Shown: piece after piece, positions 1 to 11,648 of the stretch
Position numbering within the stretch: position 1 is the first letter of the stretch
How the letters are laid out: each line of letters opens with the position of its first letter
Assembly (NCBI GenBank): GCA_000934385.1
Contig: KN880466.1
Coordinates: 62,001 to 126,000 of the forward strand
From: Cylindrobasidium torrendii FP15055 ss-10
Taxonomy: Eukaryota; Basidiomycota; Agaricomycetes; Agaricales; Physalacriaceae
Length of the DNA: 64,000 bases
Direction of reading: 5' to 3'
Program-made: the position numbers and the translations under genes
The notes under the pieces: generated by a model
What the model saw: the letters and a program-made list of their open reading frames with translations, nothing else
Database searches by the model: none
What the model was told of the DNA's origin: nothing

Positions 1-1551
1 CGGCTGCATACACTGGTACCGATAAGAGATTGGCTGGTGTCGCTTTGTAGCCTAGCTGTTGGATAATCGAAGGTAGGAACAGAGAGAATGCGTAAATTGG
101 CATGTCAGAGCCCGCATATATCATCACTGGCAGGTGTTAACATGAAGACAAAGTGCAAGTGCCCGAGAACGTACTGCCAATCCACGTCTTCCAGTCCATC
201 AGGCTCATCCAGATGTATTTCCATTGAAGCTTCTCTCCAGCCGCGCTGAACTGGTCATCGCTCTGTAGTCGACGAATAACTACAGTGCGCTCCGCCTCGG
301 TGAGGAACTTTGCATTGTCCGGGAAGTCTTGAATAATCCAGAAGCTGAGCACCCCAGCGACAACAGTTGCAAGACCTTCAAGGATGCTGTGGACTGTTCA
401 AGCAACGGAATATAAGCACACTCCTGGACCACGCACAAAATCCACGCCCATCCAGGTTTGCCGCCGACACCGTCCATGTTCGAGATAGCAGCCTGAGGAT
501 ATGTCAAGACGTGATGCTGGCTCGAATGAGACTCACGTACAGCCAAGAGGCCACCAAATGCGCCGGAAACGGTGGCTGCAGAGAAGAATACGGCAGCACG
601 GATTCCGAACTCTGAACGCTTATACCAACTGTGAAAGGTGAGCTGTGATGTGGGACATGCTCGATAACTCCAGCTCACCAGGACAGATAATAGTTCACCC
701 CGGGAAACAAGCCGGCTTCGAACATACCGAGCATCCAACGCATACCTTAGTCATCTTGTTCAGAAAATGGGGCTTTCTTGGCTCTGATGGCACATACCGA
801 GGAGCCCTCCATAATTGTGGACTAGACCTTGCACCGTCTACTCGTTGTTATGAATGTCAGCCGTGGATTGGATGTGACCGACGCACCATCATGATGCCCC
901 AGAAAAACATAAGTGCAGAGAGCCATATCGAAGGACGAAGGCGCTTCAAGAATACATTCGAGGGAACCTAGTAAGCGGAAAATAGTCAGAGAACGGACAT
1001 GGATGTGGGGCTTCCTTTACCTCGAATATAGCATAGCTAGAGAATATATGACCCGGTGAGCTTCGTAGGAATGAGCGGCGACGGACAATGCTTACCTGAA
1101 GAAGAACACTGGTAGATGGTGAGTTTACGAAGAAGAGCAGTCAGCGATATGAGTCCTGACCTGTGAGACAGATGAGATATTGGTCGTCTGACAAGCCTAG
1201 GTCCTCCTCGAGGTGGTACAACTAGCTTGGGCGTCAATTCGGTCGGTCAAGACACAATACAAAAGATGTGTGTACCTTGGCGTTTCCCACGGATGTTCTA
1301 TCCAGGAAGGACAAGAGATACAAGAGGGATAACCTAGACATTGCAGGTAAGCGTTTGAGCGCACTCATCGAACAAAAGGGCGCGCGCCATGGAATAAGGT
1401 ATAGGTCCAGCTTTCTGAGCAGCTTCTTCTCGTCAACCTGTGTCACATCGACGTCGGCGTTGTAGATTGGCGTGTCCTCGACATAGTTGGCTGATCCGGC
1501 CTCCTTGTCCTTGGACAACATCGACGGCGCGCTCGCTTTTTCGTCAGCCAT
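1..1551 (-). CDS. MFS transporter, Dal5/allantoate permease (ACS) type, 3' end outside window
   Basis: Plasma-membrane permease of the anion:cation symporter family, which carries small organic anions such as allantoate, nicotinate or other carboxylates; the substrate cannot be read here. The start at 1551 gives a soluble acidic N-terminus ending DEKKLLRKLDLYLIPW. After a 54-nt segment (1334-1387) that looks like an intron with a GC donor comes the family hallmark of TM1 (LSLLYLLSFLDRTSVGNAK). Near 137-352 the cytoplasmic loop hallmark DFPDNAKFLTEAER is readable, typical of Dal5-like carriers. Several introns lie between, and I did not place them all. The last helices and the stop codon lie beyond base 1. 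Two CCAAT-type repeats lie upstream at 1883-1932. The family call is firm; the exon map is partial. Confidence 0.8.
1334..1387 (-). other. Probable GC-AG intron in the MFS gene
   Basis: Removing 54 nt that start GCGCGC and end TCTAG joins LYLIPW to LSLLYLLSFLDR, the usual continuous TM1 of this family. The segment keeps frame, so retention as an 18-residue insert cannot be excluded. The donor is poor apart from the GC. Confidence 0.45.
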
Positions 1552-3644
1552 GGCAGCGGCGTCAAAGACGTGAAGGTGGTAAGAGAAAGAAGAGCGTGGT
1601 CGATGGCGTTACGCGGTAATGAAGCGAAAACCATTCAGATTGGCTTCGGATAGCTCTTGTGACGGATTCTTGGTCTGCTGACCGGGAGCCCCATTGAAAT
1701 GCAGGGAGATTGATTGGAAACACTGCATGGATCCGGCAATGCGCGGTAAACGACTTCAAATAGAGCACCGTGCTACGTAAGCATCACTTGAAGGAGAAAT
1801 TGCCTCTGGTTATGTAAAACAAGCATAGACGCTCTCTCCTGGACCAAATCTACTATAACAATACACAAGCTCGGCCGAAGCGATCTGATTGGCTCATCAA
1901 ACGACGTTCTAGCAATCTCATTGGCTCATCAATCACCTTATATGGACGCAAGTCCTCAGCCCTTCGGCCGACAAGAATCCTTGGATTTTGCCGGCGATCA
2001 TTTGACGCGTTCTCAGTGCTCACCGAGAGCTCACTTGAGTACTTAGACTTGGTCTTTGCCTTTCTTTGCGCTCTACACTGTCAGTATATCGAATAGTACT
2101 TTGATGGCTTGACCACCACATAATGAGTTTGCGTTCTGGTCGGACGGTTAATTGCCAGTGAACCTTGACTTCACTGCTTCGCGCAGGACAATCAGACAGC
2201 GCATTAGCACCAGCACCGACCCTGGCACAAAATGCGGCGAGCATGTGACATGTCCAGTGGAAGTTGGAATTAACCGACAGGCTTGAGCGAGTTATTCTTC
2301 CTAGTAAGCACAGTTTACATGTCGTCTACTTTCTTACACGTTCTATGATCTGTCTTTCGGATTTCTGGCACAGTTATACTTTAGTCATAGCTCATGGTTG
2401 TATTGGACATCCTCGAAAGCCTGGCTCTCCGACAAGGACATCCCAAAACTTGCGGGTATACAGGCGCTGCGATAAATCCCATATCCCCCCCTCGACACTA
2501 TCACTCAATATGTAGTTTATCCCATACAGACATTCAATCAACATTCATTACCCTATTAGCTGTGCGCCCAACTTTGTGAGCTCTGTGTAACCTCACTTAA
2601 CCGGTGAACTCCCCAAAACTGGTTTACTGCAAAACTCTCACATGTTCCAAGCACATGCAAGATATTACACTCGAGGAGATCCAACCATATCATGTCCTCT
2701 AGCGACTTGAACTTCCTAGAATACTTATGTGCGCCAGCGCTATAAATAATAAGTCAGTGATTGGAGAGCACTGAAGAAAGCAGATAGCCTTGCAAAAACC
2801 CTGACCAAAGAATGCAGTTGTTCATGAAAATATTCAAAAAAATTCTGAATGAAAAGCGGAACCCGAGGTGGAAAATACAGGGCAAGGTTGAGGGCGAGAG
2901 CTGTTGCAGCTATCGTCTCACAAGCTTGATTCATTGAGGGAGAACATTGGGAACTCAGATACAACAAGTAGGTACATCTTAGTTAATGAAAACAGTCAAT
3001 TTGACCCCCAACAGAACAAGCTGGTTGTACGAATGACCAGATGTGTGAGTTCAGCATGCACTGAATAAGAGTGCCCAACGTATCCAGCCCGGCAGTGGCG
3101 GATTATTTGGACTAAGTATATACAAAAAACCAAACAAGCAATATTGATACAGCTCATGCAAAACCTGTATTGGACTTATAATACACCGGACAGTACTTAC
3201 GGGCCCGAGAGCGTGCGCCGAAGGCGCATGCGGCAGGGCAAAAGCACAAACGAAAAATTTGTAGCCAGTAGATCAACGAGTACAGTATATTTGCACGCGC
3301 ACGGGTAACGTCTAGTTATAACACATTAACCTTTAATGAGCAAGACCCATTGCGCTCCCTCCATATCGGTATAATGATCGACAAACACAATGACTTTCAT
3401 CGGGCCGCTGTCACTGTCAGTCCCAGGTCCGTCCTTGGCGTTGACGCCCAAATGACACTACTTAACGCAAGTCTGGCCTGGCATAATCCCACCAGTGATA
3501 TCAAGGAATGTTTTTGGGGAGCAATTCTGTGAGTTGCATATATGTGTACTACTAAAAAAACAAAAGCCTAACGCACTTGAATATATACCGGTAGTCCAAA
3601 AAGCAGGAGAGCAAGAAAATAAACAAAGGATAAATACGAAAAAT
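1552..3644. other. Gene-poor intergenic stretch
   Basis: AT-rich DNA with only short open frames that show no family signature. It holds the CCAAT-type repeats (1883-1932), two CGGCCGA-containing sites around 1872 and 1966, and a small GC-rich hairpin at 3214-3228. It is also the 3' flank of the adenylate-forming gene. No transposon ends or tRNA were seen. Confidence 0.5.
1883..1932 (-). promoter_or_regulatory. Paired 18-bp CCAAT-box direct repeats
   Basis: ATCTGATTGGCTCATCAA (1883-1900) and ATCTCATTGGCTCATCAA (1915-1932) differ at one base and lie 32 bp apart, about three helical turns. Read on the minus strand they give TTGATGAGCCAAT, so each carries a CCAAT box. They lie 330-380 bp upstream of the MFS start. 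A role in its promoter is inferred. Confidence 0.5.
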
Positions 3645-6600
3645 CTAGCTATCCCAGATAGCACCGAACGCGGGGATCCCGCGAGAAGTCATTCCGTATA
3701 CGACCTATCCACAACGGTAAGCAGAGGAGCTTGCCGGCAGAAACAGAGCATACCTTCTGAGTAAGCTTCGAGTTGGAGATAATGCAGACCGCCTCGGCGT
3801 CAAAGTCTTTCACCATCTTGTAGGTCAATTTGACCTAACATTGTTTAGTACCTGCTGTCGTGACTCGTGACTACCTCTAGAAAAACGCACCATGTCGGGC
3901 TTGCCATTTTTGCGTGTATCTACCAACCATTATCAGCACAATGCTCACCGAGGTGAAGAGACCACATACCCCATATCACAGCTCCCGGGGCTGCTTCCAA
4001 CAAATCATCCACCAACTTGTCACCGAACGTCTTGCGCACGTCAGGACTGGTCCAGAGAAGGCTAATATGTGCACTCTTTGCAAGGATACACGGAGCACAT
4101 GGACCAATACCTGATCCAGTCGCGACGAACACCACGCGCCTAAACAGGGGAACAATGCGCAAGACACCACACGTTGGAATGCCTCGAACCCATATCTTCT
4201 TGGGTGGGTTGTCGATTTGGCGGGAGGTAAAGTCGCCAGCACGCGAGACGACGAGGGAGTAGCCTTTCTGGTTTGGCAACGGCACTGTCGCAAACCCATG
4301 CCAGTCTTTCAACCTGGAAGCTTTTCAGTTGACCAGCCTTGGGTGCTACATATCAGAACGTACGGGTGCTCAGCGATGCGAGTAAACGAGCCTGGTACGG
4401 GCGTGACTAGGAAGTCATGAGTACCGACGCAGATGACAAAAGGAGGACCATACCATAGTCGAAGTGAAGTCTGACAGCATGGGTAGAGAGGACCTCACTC
4501 CGCACGTCGACCTTTCGGAGCCTCACCCACGGAAGAATGATGGATACTGCCCCATGGTCAGCTACACTGAAGGACATACACTGCCCGCACTCACCAGTCA
4601 ACAGCACGACGAGCCAGAATGGAGCAGATGTACGGAGCGCCGCGGCAAGACTTTGACCAGGCTCTTTGTAGTCATTGGTAAGGAGGACAATCTGTAGCGT
4701 CTTGTAAGTATGGACTCGTAAGGAATTCAGGCCACTGACCTGAGTCCACACCAACGCGGTCGCAGTCCATCCAAAATACCGATGCGAAGACTCGAAGTTG
4801 TCATGTCGCTTCAGTCTGAACGGTGGATACGCCAAGAAGACAATGCCCAAAAGAAGTAGGAGCAAAATGTAGGTCACTGTGATTGTCGCAGCAGACACCT
4901 AGAAGCGTTGTTTCAAGATAGAGTGGTCGAAGGTATGGAACTGCTTACCAGACCGCCTGTCGCGAACTCGCGGGTAGCCTGACCAGCGAAGAAAATGAGC
5001 CACACCACGCCGGAGACTGCACATCCCGAATGCAGTCCACCGATGTGATACACCCGCGCACATACTCTTCTGATAGACATTGGCCATCTGCGAAAAGGAA
5101 ACGAAGTCAACGAGAGGTTACAGTCGCAGTAAAAGTGAAGACCTACGTGTTGGGAACCGCGGTGAACACAGTGAAGAATGCATTGATCACATAATCTTGA
5201 CGCATCAGGATAGCGCAAAACAGGTTCGCCACCACGATCTTGCCGAGGTACATCGCTGTAGCACCCCGGACAGCGGTAGCAATGAAGATCGCCATATTGG
5301 TGACAAAGACAACGCCAAAAAGACGCCGGTAAAGAGTGAAGACCAGATGGCGAAGGTTGCGAGCGCGCTTGCCCTGTGTCTTGTCGGGCACCGGCTCGTT
5401 CTCGTACCCATCCCACCAGTTCTCCTTCTCCTTGTCCCCGGACTCGACCAAACTGTGGGCATTGAATGGCAGTGCGGGGAGGTCGTTGAGAACAGAGTCG
5501 CTGCCGGTCGTCTTGTTCGTAGACGAGAACTGGCTCTTTGAGTCCGAATCGCTTTGAGTAGTGAGCGTAAGGGAGCTGTTTTCGGAGGTGGTCTTGTCGG
5601 AGGTCTCGCAGATGAGTTGCTTCAGCGCACGTTTGTCGGTTTTACCATTGCTATCGGGTTCGTTAAGATACTGACGCCCACGCTGCCATGTAAAGTAACA
5701 CTCACGATGTGGCCGGGAAAGCGTCGAGACAGAGGATCCGGGAAGGAACTGCATATTTTGGCTGCACTTTCGCCACAGTATCCTTGATGCTTTCCGAATT
5801 CTCAATCACGGGTGTCACAACTCCCCATAGTTGACCGTCAACAAGAAGGGCGACAGCTGCAGTCACGCCTTCGTGACTCCCCATCGCAACGGAGACCCCA
5901 TCCAGTTCAACGCGAAAGCCCTTGATTTTGACCTGGTCGTCGATCCTACCAAGCGGCTCGAGAGTCCCATCCTCGAACCAGCGCCTAAACATGTGCTTCA
6001 GTGGGTCAACTTTCTGGAAAGAAGTCGGGCGTACCCTAAATCGCCCGTGTTGAACATGACGGAGCCGTCGCCAGCGAACGGATCCTGTACATAACGGTCG
6101 CTTGCGTGGGAGACGTAGCCTCGAGATATACCAGCACCTCCCGCCCACATGACACCGACTTCACCCATGGCCACTGGACGCATATCCTCACCGAGGACAT
6201 ATACCGACGTGTTCGCGATTGGCTTCCCAATACTGATGGGTGCCCCAGGACGATGCAACTGCATAGTGTTGACAATGGTGATCTGATGACCAAGTAAGGG
6301 TTGGCTCTCAGATCGCAGCCAGGCAAACAACGCACCTCAGTCGGCCCACAGCAGTTATAGAAATGTGTGTGGGTCGCCCATGCATCCGCTGTGGCTTGTG
6401 GGCACGGTTCACCAGCAACCGCGACAGTGCGGATGTTAGGATAGTCCACAGGGTTGTGGCGAAGGAGCATTGAGGGTGTCGATACCATGACATTGATGGA
6501 GCGCATGACTGCCTGCCAGTGCTTTGAGCGCGTTCCACGTAGACAAAGGGTGCCACCATTTGCAAAAGCTGCCCATATTTCCTGAAGACTGCGATGAGGA

Positions 6601-7468
6601 CAGGTAACGATAGAGGAATGAACGCAAGCCTACCCACTGCGCCATGTCGAATGCGACGGCCATGAACTGCCCGACCTTGGTGCCTCGTGTGACACCCAGG
6701 TCGCCAGGAGATACTCCAACCAGGTTCGCCAATCCACGATGAAGGACGTCCACTCCCTTGGCAAGACCCGTAGTGCCTGCGAAGAGTAAGTGCCCATAAG
6801 CAAAATGCGGAATATAACTCGAAGCCACGCGTTCGATGCAGCAAGCAGACGATATAGCTCGCTCCCAACGCCCGGATCCAAGTTTTACACAGAATGGGAA
6901 GAGCCTGCTCACCACTTGTGTAGATGATGTACACACTGTCCGACGGCTGTACACCGGTGGAAACTGGCCCGTGTCGCGTCGCATAGTCGCATGTGTCCAA
7001 GCTGATATTCGTGAGGCCATTGATACCCTCGACGCGGTGGGCAAATTTGTGCAGATGGAGGACCACGGAGACGTTGGCGTCACGAAGGATGTGGTGCAAG
7101 GTTGAATCTGTCACGATAGTGCCGTCGAGTGGGACGTATGCTGCTCCGGCTTTGAGGACGGCGAGCACACCAACGAGCATGGGAATGGAACGTTCGACGA
7201 GGAGGCAGACGCGATCTCCACGCTTGACCCCGATATCACGAAGGTGCCAAGCCAGAGACGTAGACTGTTCGTCGAGCTGCTTGTAGGTGATGCTGGTATT
7301 GTCGACGTCGACGACAGCTAGTTGCTCCGGGAATGCTCGCGCATTGTCGGAAAACGCGTCGTGTACAAGCTGAAAGCGAGGAGCGATGACCGGACCGCGA
7401 CCAAAGGTGAAGAAAGAATGCTGATCGGCTTGCGAAAGGCCTTGGAGGAGGGGGAGTGAGCCTGCCAT
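3645..7468 (-). CDS. TmpB-like enzyme: NRPS-type adenylation domain fused to membrane ferric-reductase-like oxidoreductase
   Basis: About 1,100 residues in many exons. The N-terminal half is an adenylation domain: A2 LKAGAAYVPLDGT, A3 YIIYTSG then TTGLAKG across an intron, A5 NCCGPTE, A7/A8 GRIDDQVKIKGFRVELDG, and an A10-like GKTDKRALKQL. No carrier (LGGHS) or thioesterase/reductase domain follows. After a Ser/Thr-rich linker come several membrane helices, then a flavin-binding EHPLKDWHGFA (the HPxxxW type) and a nucleotide-binding ATGSGIGPC. The end is IPAFGAIWDS and a TAG at 3645. This order matches Aspergillus nidulans TmpB, an adenylate-forming membrane enzyme linked to developmental signalling. 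I prefer the ATG at 7468: it sits in a perfect ACCATGG context, while the upstream in-frame ATG at 7513 lies within 10 nt of a TATAAG. The product is unknown. Confidence 0.85.
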
Positions 7469-7521
7469 GGTGGGTGCAACGCTTGGCGTGGGTTGAGAAG
7501 AAAAGATGGACAAGTAGCATA

Positions 7522-7529
7522 CTTATAAG
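7522..7529 (-). promoter_or_regulatory. TATA-like element of the TmpB-like gene
   Basis: CTTATAAG lies about 55 bp upstream of the preferred ATG (7468) and about 10 bp from the alternative ATG (7513). This spacing is the reason for choosing the downstream start. Confidence 0.4.
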
Positions 7530-9686
7530 CGTTGCTCAAAAGTGGGGTACACAGCTAAATCTAGGGTTTCGCCTGGGTTTCGCATACAACACTCCACGGT
7601 CAAAGCAAATCGCAGATCCGTCACGTTAGTAAGTAGCAGCCACTTGTGTGTGGGCTGTGCGAAAAAAATGACGGATGGAGAAGTAAACGGGAATTAACAT
7701 TATTGGACAGGAATTTCCGTTCCTGGGTCGTCCATGCTGACAGAAACCGTCGAAGCTGGTGAAATGCGAGCCACGCCGGAAATGGAGCACACGAACGCGT
7801 TGCTTTGACCTGCCATCGTGGTTCGAAGGTAACCACGAATCGGACTTTTCCACCGGTACGTAGTAATGTCCCTGATTAGATAACACGCCCTTATCTGGAT
7901 ATTTGCACATTGTGAATCGCCAAGGTGTGCGTTCGACGCTGCTCAATGGTTTCGAATGGCACGCACAAGGCGAACGCAATACCGCAGGCCATATTCAGGA
8001 CCAAAGAAGAATGTGCATGTACTGTAAGCCAAAGCATGAGCACTTCTATAAACAAGGCGCCCGCACAATAATGCTATTACTCGCGCTGTCCTGGGCAGGC
8101 TAAAAATTGGTAAGTAATAATGCGAAAGAATCGAGTTTTTTCCGACACCCCTGGACAGTGCAAATTCGGGCTTTTGGCACGGATGATCTCGATTCAGAGT
8201 TCTCCATCAATAGGTTGGTTGTGACATCGTCTGCTTGAAAAGATGAGTATAGCTCAACGAGTGCCACATGCTACACGGCGCGGACTCGTAACTAATGCAT
8301 GGCGAGCAACTTCCCCGCATTGTGTGACATCATGCGCTTTGTGGTCGATACCTGTTCGCAATATAGACTCATTGAAAATTCAATGCATCACAAGAAGGTT
8401 GCGCGATGTAAGTACATAGCGTAGGTAGATGAAGATGGAATTTAGTGTACCTTATGACTTGGAGTTGAATGTGTATCTATCATTCGCAGAAGTTCAGCGG
8501 CCACTTTCGAGCTCCATCTCGGAATTTTTAACACTCGAGGTTGTTCTTCTTCTCTGCTAGTTGTTCACCTTCTCTCGCGGGCTAGACTCTGATAACATTT
8601 CAGTCCCTGAAAATCGTGACTGTACCACTCCAAGGTCCGCTCAAGCCCTCATAGCGCGCGGTTTGTAGAGCGAATCGGACGCTTAACGGTCAATTGTTGT
8701 TGTTGGACTGATGCGACGGCGTGTTATGTGGGTAAGATAAAATACATGCAAATGCACAGCACCTAGCATTGAACTTCGAACTATGTGCTACCAAGCTACT
8801 GTGAGAAAGCGTACTGCGCACACGTTTGAAAAGCCTGTAGAGACTGTTGCCGACGACGCTCTATCAGGTGCGGAACAGACGACCTTGGAGTTCTTTGTTG
8901 TACTCCGACAGTGCCAACTGCGACGGTATGACATTCAATGTGGTAAAGCTACACAGACTTACATCTTGCAGATGGGAGACAGTAGCCGGGGGTGGACTAG
9001 TCCGGGGAGGTGCATTGTGCTGATTATCAAGGCGTGCTTGAGAGAGCAAGGATCAGGTAAAGGAGCACATGTCTGGCCTATTGAACGCTCATATGGTCAG
9101 AAAGTGACCCACCCAGTCGCCTGAAAAGAAGGCTTTGACGATTGGTTGGAAAAGCAGCAGATTCACTCCGTGCAGAATTTGATCGCTTTATAACCTTCAA
9201 TTACCCAATCCGATCATGTACACAATGGACGCCCCCTTTATCTTCGATCTCGAAAGCGTGGCTAAACCGATGTAAAGGAACAAAACATTGAAAAGCCCCG
9301 GTCTGTGTAACGATAAGTAGTACATATGATGTAGATCCTCATATGACCCTGGCCGACTGCATTGATCGAAGCATCCCAGCTGAACAAGCACTACAGTGTG
9401 GAATTTTGAGCAGTACCCAGTGAAGTATGGCATAAAAAACGACTGCGAGCACCTCATGAGATGTTCCTGTAACGCACTCGCACAGCGTCAAGTCTGACAG
9501 CCGTTTCGGCAGTGTAGCATGTAAACCATACGAGTTTCGTGTGGTAGAATGGCTGAGCTTCAAGTGGAGGGAGAAAAGTCCTCGAAATCACACTGATGTA
9601 CACGATACCAACAAAGCTAAATGTCGTTTTGCACCTGCGGGCTACCAGTCTCCACTCTGCCTATCCACAGTTGATGCCGCTTAACA
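7530..9686. other. Gene-poor intergenic stretch
   Basis: About 2.1 kb between the adenylate-forming gene and the flavin oxidase gene. Open frames reach at most about 117 codons (minus 7626-7979, plus 8783-9124) and show no recognisable domain, signal peptide or splice pattern. No repeats or tRNA were seen. It could hold long 5'/3' UTRs, an undetected small gene or decayed sequence. Confidence 0.45.
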
Positions 9687-11463
9687 TCACAATTCGATTG
9701 AAGTTGGAAACCTGAAGATGTTTTGTGGATCGTGGCTTGCCTTGAGGTTTTGAAGACCCGTATAGTGGTCTCCGTAATATCTGTACTGCCCTTTTGCAGA
9801 GTAAGTCTTTCTTCGCAGTCATCCTAAAGAAGTGAGACGCATAATCATGAAGACGATCTTCGACGTAGTTGGTGTACGATGCCCAATTCCAGTCCTCTGG
9901 CATATTGTCGATAATGGATGAAGTGATCCCCTGCACAAAAGTATACCCCTCCTTCGGGAATGGAGGCGCGGCGTTGTAACCGGAAATCTGTAGGTTGAAT
10001 TTGGTGTCACGATGGGCAAATGATGTGTTGTTAACGGGGATAGCATTCATAGCTGAATTGCTGCCTCCATACAACTCAACCTCAACAATCCAGGTCTGCA
10101 GACAAACTGAGTAAATTGCTAGCAGTTTTCGAAGGTCAGACGCACCAATTCAGATGGAGGCACTATTGTAGCCAAGTAGGTCACAAAGGCTTCTAATGCA
10201 TCGCGAGTCATTGGCTCGCCTTCTGGCGTCATGAGCGACTTCGTGTAGAAAGTAGCGTATGCGTTGGGAGCACTGGTATCAAGGCTTGGATACGCCAGTG
10301 CTTCAAAACCCTCGATCCAATTTCCATCTACCCACGTCGAACTCGAAGGCTCAGTTAACGCCCCTAAAAATGGGTCCACAGTAGCATTGTAGTCCTCGAC
10401 AGCCCCGAACCAGGCCGCGATGTACTGTATGCTAACAGTTCCGCTCGTAGATCCTGCAGTGAGAAAGATCTCCGTTCCGAGCTCGGGGGAAATGTCGCTA
10501 TCAGCGTAGTCCTGAAAGAGCGCGAGAGTGTGGGTAGCTGACGCGATGTCCATCGAATCCCAGACGTATGTGGCATACGCTACAGATGCAGGAACGGGAT
10601 GAGTGTCGACTGTCACGAGAGTTGTAATAGCAAAAGAAGACGCAGAACCGCGTATGCCCTATGTTGCGAAAATGAGAGTCGAAAAGTAAGCATCTTCAGA
10701 AAACACACCCAAAAGAGGTCAGGTTTTTCCTCCTGGGATGCAGTGACAACGGTGCCATTAGAAAGGACCGCCTCGACGGATTTGACCGCATCTATGGTGA
10801 GTCCCCACATGCGAGATGTAAGACCATAACCACCAAAGGCTGTCGAAGAATCGCATGTCAATTCCAGGTTGCGCCATATGAATGAAGTTTTTGACCTGAG
10901 TGTCCACCAAGCCCAACGTACGTGCATCTTCCATGAGGAATAGCACGTCCATACTCATTTAAACCGATTACTACATCTCCTAATTTGTTTGCGACACCTA
11001 ATGTTGCAGTCCCATCCTCGTGGACAGTGATTTCCTTGAAAGCCGCCATGTCGATAACGAAGGAGCCGTCTCCGCCTCCCAGGCTGTTGTCTACATAACT
11101 ATGCTGTCTTTGTTGTCACTGGTAAGTTCGGTGAGAGTTGGGAGGACGTACTCCGCCGCTTCGAGCAACCACGGGAAGTCCTTGGGATGCAGCAATGCTT
11201 ACAGCAGAGGAAACCTGGTCCGTAGAGATTGGGTATGCTATTGCCGCGGGCTGAAATGCAAACCGAAGGTTATCTGCGCGGATGGTCAGTGTCTGCTCAA
11301 TCCGTAGGCGCGAAACAGGACAAGGGGTGGTCACATTCGGGTACGTCTCATCTTGAGGGAAAACGGATTGGATTTGTGCGGCGGCAAGGTCTTCGCGGAG
11401 CTTGCCAAAGTTAAAAGCAAAGACCGTTGAGACGTTTTGAAGCAAGAAAATGAGCGCGAACAT
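9687..11463 (-). CDS. Secreted FAD-linked oxidase, berberine-bridge/AA7 oligosaccharide oxidase type
   Basis: Predicted to oxidise a sugar, oligosaccharide or small alcohol/phenol with O2 using covalently bound FAD. The ATG at 11463 opens a signal peptide (MFALIFLLQNVSTVFA); an in-frame ATG 11 codons earlier would spoil it. ARSGG is spliced to HSYVDNSLGGGDG, giving the histidine that normally holds the flavin. HGRCTYVGLGGH supplies the cysteine for the second bond, so flavin may be bicovalently attached as in glucooligosaccharide oxidases. Further on are SGGYGLTSRMWGLT and, at the end, the BBE motif YYGDHYTGLQNLKASHDPQN followed by IFRFPTSIEL and a stop at 9687. Several short introns interrupt it. 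The substrate is not predictable: AA7 sugar oxidase is one option, a biosynthetic BBE-like enzyme another. Confidence 0.85.
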
Positions 11464-11648
11464 CCGGGAATGGCAAGACGGGTGTCCTAATAGCACTGTA
11501 CTTGCTCATATACTTAAAGGGATACGCTACGATCCGGCGATGTCGCATGGGTAGCTGGTCAACAGACATCACCGTATGACCTTGTGACGGTGGGCAGCAG
11601 CAAACGGACAGGTTCGAACAGATTGCTTGAGACCGTGTGGTAATGAAG

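Noticed and set aside
1552..3644. Search for a transposon, tRNA or rRNA in the long AT-rich gap
   Set aside because: No terminal repeats, transposase motifs, or T-loop/anticodon arrangement could be seen by eye.
7513..7513. Upstream in-frame ATG for the TmpB-like gene
   Set aside because: Lies within about 10 bp of the TATA-like element; the ATG at 7468 has a better context.
8783..9124. 113-codon plus-strand open frame in the gene-poor stretch
   Set aside because: No domain, signal peptide, splice pattern or codon bias; length is within chance for this region.
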